DNA of 64,000 bases, taken from the NCBI RefSeq assembly GCF_018320785.1, contig NC_054881.1, forward strand, positions 14,260,275 through 14,324,274, read 5' to 3'. This DNA comes from Cheilinus undulatus. Its lineage: Eukaryota > Chordata > Actinopteri > Labriformes > Labridae. Both the position numbers and the translations under genes were made by a program. Shown here in pieces: positions 53,623 to 64,000 of the stretch (positions are counted from its first letter, which is position 1; each line of letters starts with the position of its first letter). The notes beneath the pieces are model-generated. The model ran no database searches and was not told the origin of the DNA. It saw only the letters and a list, made by a program, of their open reading frames with translations.

Positions 53623-56600
53623 TCCACAACTAACCAGCCAACCAGTCCGGCTTTCTGCCTCACACAGGGAGATCATCATCACCACAGGGACTGTCTGTGT
53701 TTTAATGCTTTAAACTAACACACAGGCATGACGTCACGATGATGATGATGATGATAACGATAACTAATCCTTAATGCCGCCTGTTAAAGAAAGATGAATA
53801 ACATGTTTATTTTTTGGACTTTTTTTTTGCTTTTCTTTTGCAGGGGAAACAGAAAACGCTCTTGGATGCTCCATTTGGTCTGTTTTTTTGGTGAGCAAAA
53901 GGAAGTCATAAGAAGGCAGCAATTGATTGTGATTGAAACCAGAAATGACTGTTTCCCTTTGTTTCTGTGTTCTCTTTGAGCACTGCCTTCATGTTTCTGT
54001 CCCACCGCTCTCCTTGGTCAAAACATTTCCTGCCACTCATCCGTCTGACATTTTACCTCCACTGGGATGGTCAGCCAGGAGCATACCAACACGGTCAATG
54101 ACATCCCCCCTCCCCCCAGCAGAGGAGTCATAAACAAACCTCTTGAAAACTCTATGATTCTGAATGAATCAGAGAGAGCACATACATTTTGTTTCCCCAA
54201 AAGCAGTTTGCGCCTAAGAGTTTATGTGTGTGCTCTTTAATCTAGGGCACAGCTGCATGGTGATGTCAGCTGTGAGGTCATGGCAACCAGTGTCCGCTGG
54301 TGTGAAGAGTGTGCGACTCTTTGCATGTGGGGGGGGGGTTATGCAACCGCAAATAGCAGAGAAGAGAGACAGGAAGGCGGTTGTTGTTTTGTCTCTAGGC
54401 TATTAAATGTCACACAACCCTTTTTGATATCCATGCAGTGATGTGTATAACTGAATGATCACCAATTAACACTTTTTGGAAGTAATGGGTGACCATCTTT
54501 AAGGAACTTAATCATGGTGTGCACTTGATCTCTTGTATCTGACTGTATTCAGTTCTTAATAATAGCCCAGAGGGCTATGCCACCACTTTTAACCCCCCAA
54601 AATATCCTGTGGTGGCTCTGATAATGTGTTTTATTTTCTGTGTTACATTGGAGTGAGCTTTGGCAGCATTTAGCTCATTTCTTCACTTAATTACATAGTT
54701 TAGATTTCACAGAGGATGTAAATGCTTTATTTTCATTTCATAACCAGCTATGCTTCACTTAAATGCCACGTTTGTCACTATAAATGGCAACAAAGCTCCT
54801 GACAGGGGCTGCTTGAGTATGTATGTGCTTGTGAGTGGATGTTTAAAGTGCAGTAGGTAAGGGTTGAGTCGTGTGGTTTTTTTAGTGCTGTTGCACCTGG
54901 TCAATGAGGTGGATTAGAAGCACTGGTATTTTTGCATGAGGCATGGATTTCTCTGTTTATATTTGAGTTCATTGGCATTTTCTAGCTATTTGTTATTAGG
55001 CTACACATCTGTGAACCCAGGGTTCCAGTTAAAAAGAGAGGTTTAAATCCTTACACCCTGTGTTTAGTTACGTTTTACTGTTAGAAGTGTGTAAGCCATG
55101 CTGTCCTCTGAATGCACTGCTGGGTAAAAGTTAACCGGGGCTATCCTGGTTCACTGCAGACCCTCTGTAGCTCTTGGCAGCCTGAGGGATTTGCAGCGGT
55201 ATTTTCCATTGGCAGCAGAGGGCGGATGCATTAGCAAGTTGAGGTGGATGCGGGCTCTTGGTCTGCAGTCCTGTCACTGTTGGCACAGCTGCAGAGTCTA
55301 TTGTGAATAACCGCATGCTTTTTTGCATGTCATGTCGTTTGCCCTATATACTGTACAGTCTGTATTCAAAGCAGTCCAACTGGATGGTGTCTGACAGGAA
55401 CACAAAACAAATTCATCCTCCCCTGGCAAACTAAAAACTAGTGCAAGAGCAGAAAAAATTGACGCATCTGTAACTGTTTCATTGAGATTTTTGTTTGGGA
55501 AATGGTTAACAACTTTTTTTATTAGTCTGCTTTGATACGGTGTATGGAAATGAACACAGTGTAAAGACTCAGGTCAGTCATTCTGGCTCATACAGGCTCA
55601 TAAAGCTCCACTCTGGAGTATATTATAAAAGTGATGCAAAAGTTTTCTATGATAGACATAATCCTGAATTAAGTATATTGGATGGATCTGGTTAAACATC
55701 CAGTTTACAGAATCCAAATGTTTTTGTTAGCAAATATCCATCCTGAGAAGCTGGAGGAAAAATGGTACCTTTTATGCTGAGTTTAGACCCTTACTGTGTT
55801 AAAGCAGGGATGCGCAATATTATCAGCTTAATGTAGGACAAGGTTCATGGAATGTTGAGGCAGTACCCACAAACTGACGTTTGTTTTTTAGTTCCACCTT
55901 GACCTATGAAATGTGCTTTAAGGATTGAAGTTTTAGGTCTGGGCTACATTTTATATAAGTACCGGAAAAAATGATTTTTTAAATATTAGATTGAGGCTAA
56001 AATAAAATATTATACTTCCCTACAATCAAGGAAACGTATATGTCGATTATTTTCAGCACTGTCTGAACACTGACAAGGACGATACTTGTTTCTGCTCTTA
56101 GTGCTTCCTTGTTCCTCCAGCTGGCAGCAGCCCAGCGCTCTGTTCTCACACTGGATGTGCTTCTTAGATCTACAATTTGAGCTTCACTATAAAAGCTGTA
56201 TTTCCACCAAGCAGTCTGACTCAGTTTGGCTCAGTACAATAGGCAATTATTTGCATTTCTGCTGAACCAAAGGATGGGCTCTTATAGAGCCCAGCAGTGT
56301 TAGCCTACCTTTTTGGCAGTCCTGACTCTGGAACCAAAATTCACCATTCAAATCTGCCATGAACATTTTGTAAAATCCTTATTACAATGCTTTTAGTGCA
56401 TAGACCAAGCGTAACATTCACCTGAGTACTATAAAATATTTTATTCAACTCAAAAATGGAGAGAAAGGCAATGGTACAAGACTGTGTGCATTTTTTCTTT
56501 ACAAGTTGGAAGGAACTAAATATTCCACCATCCACCGTGATTTATTTTATTCCTTGTTAATGATAGATTTTCAGATCATACAATAACCCTTTTTTCTACA

Positions 56601-58386
56601 CTAATCTTTATTGTAGTGACTTAATCTAGAGAGTTTGAGCATTTATCACTTGGCGATGGCATGTATTGCTTCCTTCGTGGGCATTTCCAAGGTAACTGGA
56701 GATCCCATCAATGAGAGACGTTAACTGTGACACTCAAGGATTGTGGGTATTGTAGTATTTTTTCACTAAAAACTATGTTGTTCTGAAAAACGAGGTTGAT
56801 ATCTTAAGAACCTTTGTCTCCTACAGGAGCATATAACGTTTCACACTCAGGTTACTTGTGGTTAATCTAACTTGGATACTTCTGATTATATGGTGGATAA
56901 TCAAATCTGCTATGGAGAAAATGAATGGGATTTTGCTTCCATAACCACACTGTTGAGCCCTACTGCTGAGGTGAGCCAAAGGAGCCAGATCTCTGAAAAG
57001 AGCCAGGATTCTTTGTGCAAGAGTTGACGGACCGTTGCTGTAGAAACACAACATCAGCATCAACTATCAAATTATACCAAACTGTTCTTAACCAATCCAG
57101 ACTGCTTGGTAGAAACGCACTTAGACGGTTTGAACTTGAGGAGAAATATGAGAGTGAGTGCACCTGTAACACTGCTGTAGTGTGAAACACAAATCCAGCT
57201 CCCTGAGGTCAGGACAATTTAGTTTCATTTTCATTGCATCAGCCTAATCAAACATGCTTTAGTGAAAGGTTTTCAGCCTTTTGATGCTCCTTCAATATGA
57301 AGCCGAACTGACGTGACAATGAGGGCTGTTGCACTGTGAGCATGACTAAATACCATTAGCAGAAGTCATACTACAGACATTGTTTGACCAGCACACCTCA
57401 AGCTGCCTTGCTGCATCTCTAGAGAGAAAATGTCTTGATTATGAAGTGGCACAGTGAAAAGTACAAGAAAAGAGTTGTGCTACTGCCTTATTAGAGTAGG
57501 TGTTTAAGTGGATTTGTTCTGTTTTGTTTTCTCAATAATATGATTGCTTCAGAGTAGAGGAGTGCTCTGTATCAATTCAGATGTCATCTGTGCTTGCTCC
57601 TCTTGTATGAAGAGGATGTGGTTTAAAAAGAGCAGCCACACAGTTTAAACTGTCACGTAATCGTTGTAGTGTTTTACATGCATAGGTTTTGTATCAGAGT
57701 GTGCGGTTGTGTTGAGTTCATGTGTGTTTGTCAAGCTGTGGCACTGATGGAGAAGTGGAGACCGGAGTTTGTGCTTGTTCTGTTTTGGTTTCAAGGATCT
57801 GGTCAGACATAGTTTGTGATGTGAACCGAATCTGAAGCATAAGTAAGACTAGTTTTGATCATCCTGTTTGTTATATTCTCCAACAAGAGATTACTTCATA
57901 ACATGTTGTTATGAGGATTTTTTTTGTATACATATGTAGGCAGAGGAACTGGGGAGGGGGATGGGATGGGGTTTCTTTTGTGCATGAGTGAACTTGGGGG
58001 TCCATAGTTTTACCATTGCCAAACAACGACTATGCCTCGCTAGTTTTCACATGTTTACTAAGATTAAGGGCTATATCTGTCATCCATTGTGTACAAACAT
58101 CCATCCATTCATTTTACTGAGTGATACGTGTGCTGTTTGTTTGAAGCCACAGTTGCCGAGATCCACTATGTGAATATGGTGTGTTTGGAGTTCTTTTTCA
58201 TGTAGTGGAGCTCATATTTAAAATAGCTGATTGTATATGACCATGTATGTTTGTGTTATAGGCTTTAACTTTGCCTTTTTTTTGTTCTGTCACACTTAAC
58301 GGAGGTGCGTGATGCATGCTGAACCCCGATCCCACTTGAACTCATTATGTAACCAGCTACATGTCTGTGTGGTGTGATGGGACTAT

Positions 58387-59204
58387 GGCTGAATCCCAGT
58401 TCTCCCCTTAACCCTCAATCTTAACCCTCAGTCTCAAAATGTACATTCCCGGGAAGTGCGAGGGCTGTCCCAATTCTCCCGAGAGTTGAGTTGAGGGGCG
58501 AGTTTGAGGGTTTTATCTCCCCCAATTTTGAGATGTTCCTGGAGCTCCCTTGGTTTTGAGAGGTTTCACTCAAAGAAAGATGGCAGTGAATGTGGGGAAG
58601 AAATCGAGCTACAAATGTAAATATTTCTTTATTAATAGAGATCTAAAAATTAAGAAAACCACTCCAATGTCTTGGTTACCTCCGCCAAGGAGATTATGTG
58701 ATCGGGAGGGTTTGTTTGTTTGTTAGTTTGTTAGCAACATAACTCAAAAACTTATGGACGTTTTTTTGAGATTTTCGGACAATGGCATAAGGAAGAACTG
58801 ATTAGATTTTGGGAGTGATCCGGATCACCGTCTGGATCCAGGAATTTTTTAAAGGCTTCCGTACTATTGGGAGACACGGCTAATGGCGGAGGTCTGCGCT
58901 CTCCCAGTGCTTTTCTAGTTTAATGTAATTTTATGGATTATTTGCCTTTTTGTAGCGTAACATTTATATTTTTACTATCATAAGCTGGTAACTGTGCCGC
59001 CTCCTTCTTCTTAAATCGACAGACTACGCAGTTTTGGCACATTACTGCCCTCTACAGTCTGAAATCGCAACTGCTATTAAGGGGTGTCCCATTTCTAAGT
59101 CATGAGATGGCCCTTACACTTGGTTTTGAGGGGCAGGTGGGTTAAGACTGAGGGTTGAGCTTGAGGGTAAGATTGAGGGTTAAGGGGAGCATTGGGATTC
59201 GGCC
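58387..59204. mobile_element. MITE with repeat-built inverted ends
   Basis: Left GGCTGAATCCCAGTTCTCCC, then TTAACCCTCAATCTTAACCC. The right end is its reverse complement (GGGTTAAGACTGAGGGTTGA to GATTCGGCC). The middle is replaced or filled by a second element at 58674-58920. No coding. Confidence 0.75.
58674..58920. mobile_element. second dispersed element inside the MITE
   Basis: Starts near ACCTCCGCCAAGGAG (58679) and contains GGCGGAGGTCTGCGCTCTCC at its far end, so ACCTCCGCC/GGCGGAGGT form short inverted ends. The text resembles a repeat seen in many fish genomes (recalled, unnamed). Confidence 0.5.
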
Positions 59205-60538
59205 TTTGTTGACCCTTTGTGAACTCCACGCTGACTGAAAGTGTGGCTAACGCTGTACATGTATGTATCCTCTCTACATTCGGTCCCTTGGAAACAGGAA
59301 CACCAATGCAGAAGTGTCGACATAAATAATCAACCAAAGCCGCCACTGTCTCCATGCTACATGTCTTTTTGTTGTCTGTTTGGTTTCCCGCTCTCAGGGT
59401 TATCTTTAACAAGCCGTTTAGGATTACATTCAGTCTCAGCAGTCTTTTCACAACCTCATTGTTGATTTTATTTCTGCATCACGCACCTCTGTCGTTCATG
59501 TTACTACTCTATGCAAAAACATAAACCTACTGTTAAATGCTGCGACCCCCCCTTTGCTCCATCGTCTGTCTGTGGACACCAGTTAAAGCAATATAACTGA
59601 GTATGCGTGGCACTGACTGTAATCTGCTTTTTTTGGTCTGTGTACATGTATTTGTTTAAGAAAATGCTGAAAAAATACTTGTAATGCTATAAAAATGATG
59701 TGATGTGTATGTATGCTTCATGGTCAGCTGAGGGGCTTGATTTTAAGAGCCATTGTAGTTTCTATATATATATATATAACTATATATTTTACCTTCTCTT
59801 TTTTTGTCTTTTCCCTGCCTGCCTCAACCACTTACACTTAGTACTCCGTCTTCTAGGTAAACCACATTTTTGGGTTGAAAGGAAAGGGTTAAAAATGTCG
59901 TATTTGTTGGTTTCCTTCGTCCACTTGCTACTTCTCCATCCCTCATTTTTGTTGCACTAATTCAATGTTAAAGCAACAGCTTTTTTCTTGTTTCCATCTT
60001 GATGAATTTCACAGACTGAATATTTAACTGTTGCCTTTAATCCTCAGTTGTAACAGCATCAATTTCAAAGTTTTTATATTATACATATGAAGGACCTCAA
60101 CATGGAACACAGTCAGCTTATGAGACATGAACACAAAAGGGCGATTCAGGAACTTCAGTGGCCACCTGGCTCTCTGAATTAGAGAAAATGAAACAGTACC
60201 CTCCATGATATATGATTGTCTTCTTCAAAAACTTCAAGCTGTACCTTTTTGTCCCTGCTGTTGAGGAAAAAAAAACAAACACATGGAGGTGTCCTTTTAG
60301 AGCTATGAGGGTTGTTTTTTTTTTTGTTGTTTTTTTTGCCAAAGTCCCAGTTAGAGAAGAAGGCAGGAATCTCCAAACACAGATAAGACTCTTCTTACAT
60401 TGTTTTCCTATGAACTTTAACAAGCCAAAATAAGAAAAGAGGAAAAAAAAGAAAGCACTGAATGATGGAGAAATGCTTTGGTTGTAGTAAGAAGTCTGCT
60501 GTGTACTTGTTGGGTCATCATTTGTATTTTATTTTTTT

Positions 60539-60544
60539 AATAAA
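60539..60544 (+). terminator. poly(A) signal
   Basis: AATAAA after a T-rich stretch, the first strong candidate at the end of the wbp1l-like 3' sequence, followed by sequence of different character. Confidence 0.45.
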
Positions 60545-60565
60545 ACGAACATTTGCACTCAAGAG

Positions 60566-63500
60566 TTCCTTTCCATTTCTTAACTTTAAAACTTGTTTCA
60601 TTTCATCAATTTAACCTCAGTTTGCCTTTTACATGATCCTGGTAGGTTTTCTTTAGTATTTTTAAAGTGTGTAGAAAATGCAGAGACAGTTACACAACAG
60701 TTTTGGACAAGCAGCTTTTCATATGTGCAAATATCAAACACAACAACAGCTTTTGGATTTAGAGCTGTATGTAACACTAAGCTGGAAGTGTTTTGAATAC
60801 CTTGAATTTATGTCAGCTAAGAATTTTTGTCTACTGTAAAATCACTAAAGTAGCAGTGGTTCATCTTAACTTTCAACCCAAATATTGATGCTCATAATAC
60901 AAGAAAAGCTAGTCTGTGGCAGAGGTGGAAAAGTATACGACAAATTTACACCAGCTAAATTCTAGTTACGTAAAAGTACAGGTCTATAAATTTACTCAAG
61001 TAAAATAAAAAGTGTCAAATATAAAGTTTATTTTAAGTACTGAGTAGCTATAGATGAGTCGTACAGTAAAATGTGAAATTTCAATATTCGCAAGAACAAG
61101 CGAACAGATCTCTAACCAGGTTATTCAGACAAATTCACACCGCCCTCCTCTCCTGATCCTCCTCTCATCAGGAAAGCCACATTTATGAAGCCACATCTAT
61201 TTCCTGGGAGGGAAGTGGTCAGGGGTGGGGTCAGACAGCTAATTAACATTTAAAGCCACAGACACGGAAACAGCTTGTTCTTAACAGGGCTGAAACAGAG
61301 GTTATTAGACATGCAAAAATCCAATACTGGAGTGTTTTTTCAGCAACAAACTTCAATAGTAAAGTAAAACATGTGACCTTTAACATGATAAAAAAAGCAC
61401 CCTAAGATGACTAGTTTTCTAAAGGGTGCCTTTCAAGGACAAACGGGACAAGTTGCCCTTCAGCTCACCCTCTCATTGAGTACAACCTGATAAAGGGCCC
61501 TTTCCTACTCTTAACAAGCCTGTCATAATATGGTATATGCCACATTGCCAGTGACAACTGCTTCAAAATAGAGGCCTTTCTCCAAACTGAAACATGTCAA
61601 GACCCAGCGCAGAAACAGATGTGGGGAGGACAGGCTATCTGAACTTGTGCTGATATCAACTGAGAGGGACGTCACTCTCAATGGAGATGGACAGGGAACC
61701 ATAACTTGCATGCTTGTACAGGTTTGATGACTGCCTGCATGAAGTGGCTGAATTGCTTGCACTTGAACCCAAACAGGTAGTTTCTGCTTCACCAGTGTTT
61801 ATTTACTGTTTTAGGATTACTTCAGCTTGATTAACGAGTCATATGACATTTGCATGACTCATAATCTTCCATCTTTGCCATTGTCCATGCCTGAGCATGC
61901 ATGTTCATCTCATAGTAAGGTGATAGATGTCAGCGAATCAGCTCAGGCTCATCTTCCTGCAGAAATTACTCATGTAAAATAAAAGTACTCATTTTAAAAA
62001 CTTTCACAAACACACAGAAAGCTGCTCAGTTACACTAACATGGGTAAATGTCATTTCTTACTTTCCACGTATGGCCAAATATGTTTCCCATCATTGACCA
62101 CACCGAGAAATCATATAACCAGTGTAGGTTGTTTTGCCTTTAATGATGCATTAAATAAATTAAGGACAAACAAAAAAGTGATGGAGCACACAATGGATAC
62201 ATGAGGCACACAATTTTCTTCCAAAACAAAGAAAAGTCGAGAGATAAACACAACACAACAACATAGTATAAATAAGGTAGGCTGGTTGTCAAAGTGGCTT
62301 GGAAACAGCAGAAGTCCTTACACATTTCATGACTGGATTAAAAACAGAATAAAACACATCTGACATTATAATAAATAACATAGAGAGTCAAAACCTTCAT
62401 CCAAACACACATCTTGAGTTGAAACCAGCATGGTTTTTGGTTCACTGGAAAAATATGAAACCTATGAGGAACGGTGGTGTCTACACACAACACAAAAGAA
62501 CACAAACAAAAGGCCGTAATAGTATTCAGTGTGCAAAAACAGGTGTCAATGAAAGGGTACAAGGGGGTATTACTGAGTGGAATTCTCACCATCAGCCCTC
62601 TCTTCAGTGCAAAGAGTACATTAAATAAATCTACTTAAAATAAACTTTATTTGTAATAATTTATTTCTATCTGTCCATGAATCCCACAAATCCCTCTTAA
62701 AGCTCATATGAGGGACTTTTGATCTGTGTCAACTATAGTGCCTCTATTGACCAATAGGTGTAAGTCAATCGATAAAATTTTATTTGTATGGTGGCAATTC
62801 AAAAACCTGCTCTATCAATTATGACAGACTCAGCATAAATCCACCATGAGCACAGCACTACGGAACATTTAGCATAGTTTCAGTAGCAAGGCAAAGCTTC
62901 CCTTTACAGGCAGAAACCTCCAGCAGAACAAGGCAGCCTTCTGTGGAAGCTGTGTTGGAGTTATAAAGGAATAGAAGGTAATGCGGAAAAAAAGAAGAGG
63001 GAGATGCAGGGAAAAGAAGAGAGGGGAAGGAAGCTGCAGAGACAGAGAGGGGAGAGAGATGCAGAAAGAGAGCTATACTGTATTTTTCCTTTCTTCAATG
63101 ATCTTGTCCTGTACATGTTGAGGAAAAGTTCTCTGATCAATTCCTGTGACTCTTTACCATGGAAACTGTGAACAAAATCTGTTTTGCTGCCTGCTGTAAC
63201 TCCCCTCACCTCCCTGCAGCAGTTATTGACATTAAACATAAATACAGTCAGCATCAGGCCATAGTCTTGGGTGGGGCGTCCCATTAGGGAATGCTGTAAT
63301 GCCTTACATTGAGTCATTACTATTAATCATCAAAGGAAAATAATATGTCAATAAACTTGTCAGAATATGATCAGATTGTAGCACAAGTTTTTAAAAAAGG
63401 GTGAATGAAAGACCCCACTTATTAGCCCAACGTATCATCCGCAGTTATCTGGTAAGAGTCAGAATCCAATTCTCTGTAGATATGAAGTACTAAAATTAAA

Positions 63501-64000
63501 ATAACATCAATAACTCCAAGTTTTATGTCTCCCCTGAAACAATCAAACACGGAAAACTTCATGTTAAAGTTACTAGGAGTTAAATGCTGACTATGGACAC
63601 ATGCTGGGATTTCGGATCCCACGTTCTGGACCTTAGATGGGTAAATTAAATAACTCAAATTTTAAAGATTTGGGTTTTAAAGTTCATTTGTAGGGCAGAT
63701 GGCTACCAAGCAGTTCCTCAGCACTGAGGTTGATGGTGTACTTGTACTCTCAGTGTGAAGCACTGCAACATTTTGAGGGTGTTCCTATTGATGCTGATTG
63801 CAGCTATTGCTTAGAGAAATGATCAATAATGTTGCGATGATCTTGCTTGCTTTCACAACTCCTCACAGGAGCTTTAAATATGTGCATAAAATATGAGGAA
63901 GGGAAAAATAAATATTTTTACACTGTCATTAAAACACCATTTTATAGAAACTATATTTTCCCTGAAACACCGAAATTGTTGCCACATGCACCAATCTGGA
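60566..64000. other. right-hand flank, no gene recognised
   Basis: About 3.4 kb. Open frames are short and lack domains and splice context. One dispersed repeat at 62775-62960. The frame at 63317-62961 is a GA/CT low-complexity by-product (63000-63065). Confidence 0.55.
62775..62960. repeat. dispersed repeat remnant
   Basis: TTTTATTTGTATGGTGGCAA followed by CTTCCCTTTACAGGCAGAAA and CCTCCAGCAGAACAAGGCAG, a phrase pair common in fish interspersed repeats (recalled). No ends defined. Confidence 0.45.

Larger units (their letters stand above)
53623..60565 (+). other. wbp1l: probable long 3' UTR of the wbp1l-like gene
   Basis: About 6.9 kb from the stop to a clear AATAAA at 60539-60544, with no other gene in between. 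It includes a (GAT)n run near 53740, a MITE at 58387-59204 and a (TA)n run at about 59764-59779. Whether one transcript runs the whole length cannot be seen; an AATAAA near 56001 could end shorter forms. Confidence 0.45.

Overview
The window is nuclear DNA from a ray-finned fish, most likely a percomorph teleost. Evidence: three split vertebrate genes with GT-AG introns, AT-rich non-coding sequence, and many dead Tc1-like and hAT-type transposons of kinds common in fish. There is no bacterial, phage or CRISPR content.

Three genes can be read exon by exon. (1) pax8, minus strand, 35-5481: five coding exons giving residues 1-196 (complete paired domain plus octapeptide); the rest of the gene lies off the left edge. 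(2) arl3, minus strand, 38564-45388: six coding exons of the ciliary Arf-like GTPase. Exon 3 carries a 2-bp excess that breaks the frame in the sequence as given. (3) A WBP1/WBP1L-family gene, plus strand, 47074-53622: four coding exons, 290 residues, with a probable 3' UTR reaching a poly(A) signal at 60539. arl3 and the wbp1l-like gene are head to head, separated by about 1.7 kb that includes an AT-rich inverted satellite.

Layout: 1-5620 pax8; 5620-12950 mostly single-copy upstream sequence with a candidate non-coding first exon near 8.5 kb; 12955-15070 a degenerate tandem array rich in GCTAAC; 16.4-33.2 kb a transposon graveyard (Tc1 remnants, a hAT-type MITE in a Tc1, and a non-autonomous family with 9-bp target duplications and a short helicase-like reading frame) mixed with non-repetitive islands that could be pax8 regulatory elements; 34.74-36.3 kb a degenerate GTATC satellite whose inverted relatives sit in arl3 intron 3; 45.9-46.8 kb the inverted satellite; 49.3-50.9 kb a hAT element inside another hAT; 60.5-64 kb no recognisable gene.

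The genes do not form one pathway. PAX8 is a developmental transcription factor (thyroid, kidney, ear), ARL3 releases lipidated cargo into cilia, and WBP1L is a PPxY membrane adaptor for NEDD4-family ligases. ARL3 and WBP1L are neighbours in human 10q24; pax8 beside them is notable because human PAX8 is on chromosome 2 and its paralogue PAX2 is on 10q24. Exon calls rest on recognising protein families and on splice-site and phase arithmetic; transposon calls rest on recognised motifs, inverted termini and target duplications read by eye. Regulatory calls are inference.
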